DNA of 45,275 nt. It comes from Flavobacteriaceae bacterium (GTDB taxonomy: Bacteria; Bacteroidota; Bacteroidia; Flavobacteriales; Flavobacteriaceae). Each line of letters begins with the position of its first letter. The first letter of the stretch is position 1. Location: NCBI GenBank assembly GCA_030828565.1, contig JAURCF010000003.1, forward strand, positions 1-45,275. The letters are read 5' to 3'. The translations under genes were made by a program, and so were the position numbers. Under the pieces are notes generated by a model. It saw nothing but the letters and a program-made list of their open reading frames with translations, did not search any database and was not told the DNA's origin. This document shows positions 40,394-45,275 of the stretch, one piece after another.

Positions 40394-41058
40394 GTACATT
40401 CTTATTTCCCTTTATAGCAGTAATCATTGGAGCCTCTTCACTATGGATTGGCAAGTGGATAGGTAAAAAGTTCTTGCCTTTATTGTTGTCGTTTAGTGGG
40501 GCTTTGCTATTGTCATTAATTGTATTTGAGATGCTTCCTAATATATATCAAGACACCCGTATTGATGTGGGTATTTGGATATTATTAGGGATTCTTCTGC
40601 AATTGATATTGGAGTCTTTTTCAAAAGGTGCCGAACATGGGCATTTGCACGTGCATAACACTGGCAACTTACCTCTAACCCTGCTTATAAGTTTGAGTAT
40701 TCATTCTATCGTAGAAGGATTTTCATTAGGGCAATTTAATGGCCTTACCATGGCTGTGAGCATTCATAAGCTCCCAATTACAATCATCATTGCCTTATTT
40801 TTATCCAAATCTACGATCAAAAAGGGCTGGTCATTCATGCTTCTCATTTTGTTTGGGCTTATGACTCCACTGGGAAGCTATTTAAGTTTGTTTTTTCAAC
40901 ACAATCCCGCAATTCAATCAGCAGTTAACGCCATGGTGGTCGGCGTGCTTCTTCATGTCTCAACGACTATTTTGTTTGAAAGCAATAGCAGTCATAAATT
41001 AAAAATCAACAATCTTATTACCATAGTATTGGCTTTTACAATTGGATATTTTTTATAA
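40390..41058 (+). CDS. ZIP family metal transporter
   Basis: Multiple TM helices; SIHSIVEGFSLG and SIHKLPITIIIALFL resemble ZIP TM4/TM5. Confidence 0.85.
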   Translation: MSTFLFPFIAVIIGASSLWIGKWIGKKFLPLLLSFSGALLLSLIVFEMLPNIYQDTRIDVGIWILLGILLQLILESFSKGAEHGHLHVHNTGNLPLTLLISLSIHSIVEGFSLGQFNGLTMAVSIHKLPITIIIALFLSKSTIKKGWSFMLLILFGLMTPLGSYLSLFFQHNPAIQSAVNAMVVGVLLHVSTTILFESNSSHKLKINNLITIVLAFTIGYFL

Positions 41059-41080
41059 AAACCAATACCTACCCTATTTT

Positions 41081-41494
41081 TTAATGAGGTAGCTTGTTTT
41101 TTAACAAGCCATAAACGTATGTTCCCAATAGAGCGCTTAAAATAACAACGATAAAGACTGTAAATCCGTTTCCAACCAACGTATACATTGGACCAGGACA
41201 AACTCCACTTAAAGCCCATCCAAGACCAAAAACAATACCTCCAAACAAATATCTAGAAATACTAAAATCTTTATTTTTAAAGGCAATGCTATCGCCTTGA
41301 TACGTTTTTAGGTTCTTTCTTTTTATAAGTTGAATAAAAATAACCCCCACAAACCAAGCAGTTCCAATAACTCCATACATGTGAAAAGATTGAAAGCGAA
41401 ACATTTCTTGAATTCGAAACCAAGAAATTACCTCAGACTTGGTCATTACAATACCAAAGAAAATTCCGATCAGTAAAAATTGAATGTATTTCAT
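41081..41494 (-). CDS. YeeE/YedE-type membrane protein (DUF6691-like half)
   Basis: LFGGIVFGLGWALSGVCPGPMYTLVGNG; four TM helices. Confidence 0.88.
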   Translation of the reverse strand: MKYIQFLLIGIFFGIVMTKSEVISWFRIQEMFRFQSFHMYGVIGTAWFVGVIFIQLIKRKNLKTYQGDSIAFKNKDFSISRYLFGGIVFGLGWALSGVCPGPMYTLVGNGFTVFIVVILSALLGTYVYGLLKNKLPH

Positions 41495-41499
41495 AATAA

Positions 41500-42066
41500 T
41501 TAAAATATATAAGGAAAGATTAAAAATGTCATGACCAAACCGCCAATAAAAAAACCAATTACTGCAATCAATGATGGAAGTTGAAAATCAGAAAGACCGC
41601 TAATAGCGTGACCAGAAGTACAACCTCCTGCCCAGCGTGTTCCAAATCCCACAAGAAATCCACCAACTACAAGAACCAAAAACCCTTTTACAGTGAGTAT
41701 ACTACTCCAACTGAAAAGCTCTTTAGGAACAAACTCCCCCGAAAAATAAATTCCCAATCGAGAAAGATCTTCTATAGTGTTTTGACTAAGAATCATTGGT
41801 TCGGTACTTTTTAAAACCGTAGAGGCGATAAAACCACCGACAACAGCTCCTAAAGCAAATATTAAATTCCATCGTTGACTTTTCCAATTAAAATCAAAAA
41901 ACTCACAGTGTTTACCTGCCCCAACCATAGAACACATACTGCGTAAAGTTGAGCTAACACCAAAATTGCCGCCAAAACGCAACAATAAAAACATAACCAG
42001 TGAAATAAGAGGGCCAGACACATACCAAGGCCAAGGTTGGCTTAAAAATTCTATCATATTATTCAT
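41500..42066 (-). CDS. YeeE/YedE-type thiosulfate/sulfur transporter half
   Basis: GFLVGFGTRWAGGCTSGHAISGLSDFQLPSLIAVIGFFIGG; start trimmed to MNNMIEFL. Confidence 0.88.
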   Translation of the reverse strand: MNNMIEFLSQPWPWYVSGPLISLVMFLLLRFGGNFGVSSTLRSMCSMVGAGKHCEFFDFNWKSQRWNLIFALGAVVGGFIASTVLKSTEPMILSQNTIEDLSRLGIYFSGEFVPKELFSWSSILTVKGFLVLVVGGFLVGFGTRWAGGCTSGHAISGLSDFQLPSLIAVIGFFIGGLVMTFLIFPYIF

Positions 42067-42067
42067 T

Positions 42068-43477
42068 TTATAAAGTTGATGGACATACATAGTCCGTTTT
42101 AGGAATAGATGTTTGTGAAATCGCTTTGTAGCCTTTTTGAACGTCAATTAAATTGTGAAATCCTCTGGACTTTAGAATTGAAGCCGCAATCATTGAACGA
42201 TACCCTCCTGCACAATGTATGTAAAAAGTATCTTCTTTTGGAAATTCAGCTAAGTGATCGTTTATTTCGGTCAAAGGAGTGTTCTGAGCTTTTTTGATAT
42301 GCTCAGACAAATATTCAGATTGTTTTCTAACATCAAAAATAGCAGGGTTGATTTCTTGATAAACTCCTTCCAAAGTTTCTGCTGGAATAGAAGTCACAGT
42401 ATCAATTTCTTTACCAGCCTGCTTCCATGACTCAAAACCACCCTCTAAAAACCCAAGAGTGTTGTCAAATCCTACTCTAGACAAGCGCGTTATTGCTTCT
42501 TGTTCTCGCCCTTGCGGAACTATTAAAATAATGGGTTGTTGTATATCAACAATCAACTCTCCAACCCAGGGAGCAAAGCTTCCATCCAAACCAATAAATA
42601 TACTGTTGGGAATATGACCTTTTGCAAAATCTTCAGAGGTTCGAACATCAAGCATAATGGCATTGGTTTCATTTGTAATCACTTCAAAATCATTAGGAGA
42701 AATTGGCTTTAATCCATCTAAAATCACCTTTTGAATAGATGGGTATCCCTCCTTATTTAATTTTACATTCAATGGGAAATATCCCGGAGGAGCTTCTAAT
42801 CCATCAGTAACTTCCTTAATAAATTCTTCTTTGGTCATATCAGCCCGTAAAGCATAATTCATCTTTTTTTGATTTCCCAACAAGTCAACGGTTTCTTTCA
42901 TCATTTTTTTTCCACAGGCAGATCCAGCCCCATGTGCGGGATAAACAATAACATGATCAGGTAAAGGCATAATTTTGTTTCGTAAACTATCATACAAATA
43001 GCCTGCAAGATCATCCATGGTAAGCTCATTCATTTTTTGAGCCAAATCGGGCCTACCAACATCTCCCAAAAAAAGAGTGTCACCCGTAAAAATCGCATAT
43101 TCTTTACCGTCTTTATCGAACAATAAATACGTAGTACTTTCCATGGTATGGCCCGGTGTGTGAATTGCCTTTATCACCACTTCACCTAAATTAAAAGTCT
43201 CATTATCATTGGCAATATGTGCCTCAAATTGGGGATTGGCATTGGGTCCAAAAACTATAGGAGCTCCCGTTTTTTCGGATAACGTAATATGACCGCTCAC
43301 AAAATCGGCATGAAAATGTGTCTCAAAAATATATTTAATTTGAGCGTTATCCTTTTGAGCTTTCTCAAGATATGGTGTGACCTCTCTCAGCGGGTCAATT
43401 ATAGCAACCTCTCCGTTGCTTTCAATATAATAAGCTCCTTGAGCCAAACATCCTGTATAAATTTGTTCTACTTTCAT
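42068..43477 (-). CDS. MBL-fold metallo-hydrolase with two rhodanese domains (persulfide dioxygenase-like)
   Basis: THFHADFVSGH, HTPGHTMEST, FTGDTLFLGDVGRPDL; rhodanese HCAGGYRSMIAAS. Confidence 0.93.
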   Translation of the reverse strand: MKVEQIYTGCLAQGAYYIESNGEVAIIDPLREVTPYLEKAQKDNAQIKYIFETHFHADFVSGHITLSEKTGAPIVFGPNANPQFEAHIANDNETFNLGEVVIKAIHTPGHTMESTTYLLFDKDGKEYAIFTGDTLFLGDVGRPDLAQKMNELTMDDLAGYLYDSLRNKIMPLPDHVIVYPAHGAGSACGKKMMKETVDLLGNQKKMNYALRADMTKEEFIKEVTDGLEAPPGYFPLNVKLNKEGYPSIQKVILDGLKPISPNDFEVITNETNAIMLDVRTSEDFAKGHIPNSIFIGLDGSFAPWVGELIVDIQQPIILIVPQGREQEAITRLSRVGFDNTLGFLEGGFESWKQAGKEIDTVTSIPAETLEGVYQEINPAIFDVRKQSEYLSEHIKKAQNTPLTEINDHLAEFPKEDTFYIHCAGGYRSMIAASILKSRGFHNLIDVQKGYKAISQTSIPKTDYVCPSTL

Positions 43478-43489
43478 AATTTGTTACTA

Positions 43490-44284
43490 CTAGTTTATAA
43501 AAAATTCCATAATAAATATAAAAACGGCCATAATTAGAATAAAATAACCAAAAACACTTTTTAAAAGCTTGCTGCTGAGAAACTGAGCGATAAAAATCCC
43601 TAAAAACATTCCTACTATAGTAATACTCGTAAAAAGTAAAAGAAAATTCCAATCTATAGTCATAATCAAAGCATCAGCAAATAAAAACCCGATAATAGAT
43701 TTTATCGCTACAATAATGAGTGAGGTACCAATAGCGTGCTTAATTGTCAAATTAGCAAACATTACCAAAGCGGGGATAATCAAAAAACCGCCACCTGCAC
43801 CCACCAAACCCGAAAGTGCACCTACTACTAATCCTTCTAAAAAAATTAAAGTGTAATTATAAGCCACAATTCCGGTTCCACCCTTTGGGTTATTGTTAAA
43901 CAACATGGAATATGCTGCGCCAATCATTAAAAATGCGAAAAGACCGAACATTCCCATTCGACGTGTCAATAAAAAATTATCAAATTGAAATAAAACTTCG
44001 GGCAAAGCAGGGACAAGAAAATAACGAACCAACCAAACACCCATCAAAGCCGGTAAACCAAAAACAACTGCAGTTCGCCAATCAACAAAATTATTTCTAA
44101 TTTGATGAAAACCACCTATAAGAGCAGCAAAACCAACAATAAACAAGGAATAGGCTGTAGCCACTTTTTCATCTAGCAAAAAAAGATACGTTAAAACAGG
44201 CACAGCTAGAATTGAACCACCACTTCCAATAAAACCTAATGATAAACCAACCACAAAGGCCATAATAAAACCTATTATCTCCAT
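43490..44284 (-). CDS. Sulfite exporter TauE/SafE family protein
   Basis: LGFIGSGGSILAVPVL and LSGLVGAGGGFLIIPAL repeats; multiple TM helices. Confidence 0.9.
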   Translation of the reverse strand: MEIIGFIMAFVVGLSLGFIGSGGSILAVPVLTYLFLLDEKVATAYSLFIVGFAALIGGFHQIRNNFVDWRTAVVFGLPALMGVWLVRYFLVPALPEVLFQFDNFLLTRRMGMFGLFAFLMIGAAYSMLFNNNPKGGTGIVAYNYTLIFLEGLVVGALSGLVGAGGGFLIIPALVMFANLTIKHAIGTSLIIVAIKSIIGFLFADALIMTIDWNFLLLFTSITIVGMFLGIFIAQFLSSKLLKSVFGYFILIMAVFIFIMEFFIN

Positions 44285-44310
44285 AAAAAATACTTAATAC
44301 CCAATAATTG

Positions 44311-44625
44311 TTAACTTAACATATCACAGCTTTCTAAACAATCGAAAATGCTTAGAATTTGACGATCGGCAATTCTATAAAAAACTTGTTTTCCAATTTT
44401 GTCAGAAATCAAAATGTTGTTGTCCTTCATTTTTGATAAATGATGAGACATCATTGAAATTTCACACTCAACACCAATCCTAGCGCAAATTGTTGATACA
44501 TCCAAAGGCTCTTCAGCTTCTAAAACTTCTAAAATTTCAAGTTTTACTGGATGAGATATTGTCTTAAGCACTTTAGCAACTTTATGAAGTTTACTCGTCG
44601 AAAATTGTCTTTTTGATATTTTCAT
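44311..44625 (-). CDS. ArsR-family winged-helix transcriptional regulator
   Basis: LKTISHPVKLEILEVLEAEEPLDVSTICARIGVECEISMMSHHLSKMKDNNILISDKIGKQVFYRI. Confidence 0.92.
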   Translation of the reverse strand: MKISKRQFSTSKLHKVAKVLKTISHPVKLEILEVLEAEEPLDVSTICARIGVECEISMMSHHLSKMKDNNILISDKIGKQVFYRIADRQILSIFDCLESCDMLS

Positions 44626-44629
44626 GATG

Positions 44630-44660
44630 CAAATATAAGAATATTTTAACATTTATTCAA
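44630..44660 (-). promoter_or_regulatory. Promoter of the ArsR-sulfur operon: TTG-N20-TATATTTG, with inverted repeat in the spacer
   Basis: Minus strand TTGAATAAATGTTAAAATATTCTTATATTTGCATCATG; GAATA-N10-TATTC at 44639-44658. Confidence 0.75.
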
Positions 44661-44689
44661 ATATTAAAATAAAAAAATGCAAATAAAAA

Positions 44690-44719
44690 AAACCCCTCAT
44701 AGAAAACTATGAAGGGTTA
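44690..44719 (-). terminator. Intrinsic terminator of the rRNA operon
   Basis: Minus strand AACCCTTCATAGTTTTCTATGAGGGGTTTTTTTT directly after 5S. Confidence 0.85.
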
Positions 44720-44723
44720 AAAG

Positions 44724-44832
44724 AAGGCGGCGACATACTCTCCCACCGGATGGCAGTACCATCTGCGCTATTGGGCTTAACTTCTCTGTTCGGGAAGGGA
44801 AGAGGTGAGCCCCAATGCAATAACCACCTTAG
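44724..44832 (-). rRNA. rrf: 5S ribosomal RNA
   Basis: Minus strand: GGTGGTTATTGCATTGGGGCTCACCTCTTCCCTTCCCGAACAGAGAAGTTAAGCCC...GGTGGGAGAGTATGTCGCCGCCTT. Confidence 0.93.
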
Positions 44833-44964
44833 CGTTATGAACAAGCATACCAAAATTATGGCAACTTGTCATCCTGAAAGTATTTCAGGAAAATAAGTTA
44901 ACATATCAAAAATAAAATAAAACAATAAAAACAAAGAGCAAATTCTATAAAAAACTTACAAGAA

Positions 44965-45275
<311 letters not shown>

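Noticed and set aside
41092-41109. GCTTGTT-TTTT-AACAAGC hairpin as terminator between the ZIP and YeeE genes
   Set aside because: Perfect stem, but it lies inside the 3' coding end of the YeeE half and has no T-run after it in either direction.
43422-43652. Short ORF opposite or offset to TauE/MBL junction
   Set aside because: Overlaps the well-supported TauE coding frame and has biased composition (Tyr/Phe/Arg rich) typical of a shifted frame.
44833-44964. tRNA gene in the 23S-5S spacer
   Set aside because: Spacer is AT-rich with a single short hairpin; no TpsiC-like GGTTCGAATCC or cloverleaf pattern visible.

Overview
The window is compact, AT-rich chromosomal DNA from a Bacteroidetes organism, most likely Flavobacteriaceae. 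This rests on GldI, the DUF3810/DUF3822/DUF6048/DUF6452 families, and TTG-N17..20-TAnnTTTG promoters. Gene content is mostly housekeeping: 7TM-HD phosphohydrolase (partial), NlpC/P60, gyrA, clpC, nadABC, thrABC, gcvT, yebC, kdsB, a RecD-like helicase, rsmD, two rhomboids, mutL, NrnA-like DHH, gldI, a cyclophilin-FKBP fusion, rlmD and a THUMP methyltransferase. An ArsR-led sulfur/persulfide operon (TauE, MBL-rhodanese, split YeeE pair) follows. The 3' end of an rRNA operon (23S partial, 5S) lies at the right edge on the minus strand. No CRISPR array, transposon, prophage or obvious defence island was seen. The best signals are in non-coding DNA: (1) an unannotated 26-aa leader peptide, MKHGLTALLSNLLFGMSTTIITPLGV, upstream of thrABC with a Thr/Ile run overlapping a C4/G4 hairpin; (2) several genes whose -7 promoter element lies only 4-6 nt before the start codon, predicting leaderless mRNAs (rlmD, ArsR regulator, SAM methyltransferase, DHH); (3) dyads placed inside those promoters. 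All calls come from reading the sequence and the ORF track; no database search was run.
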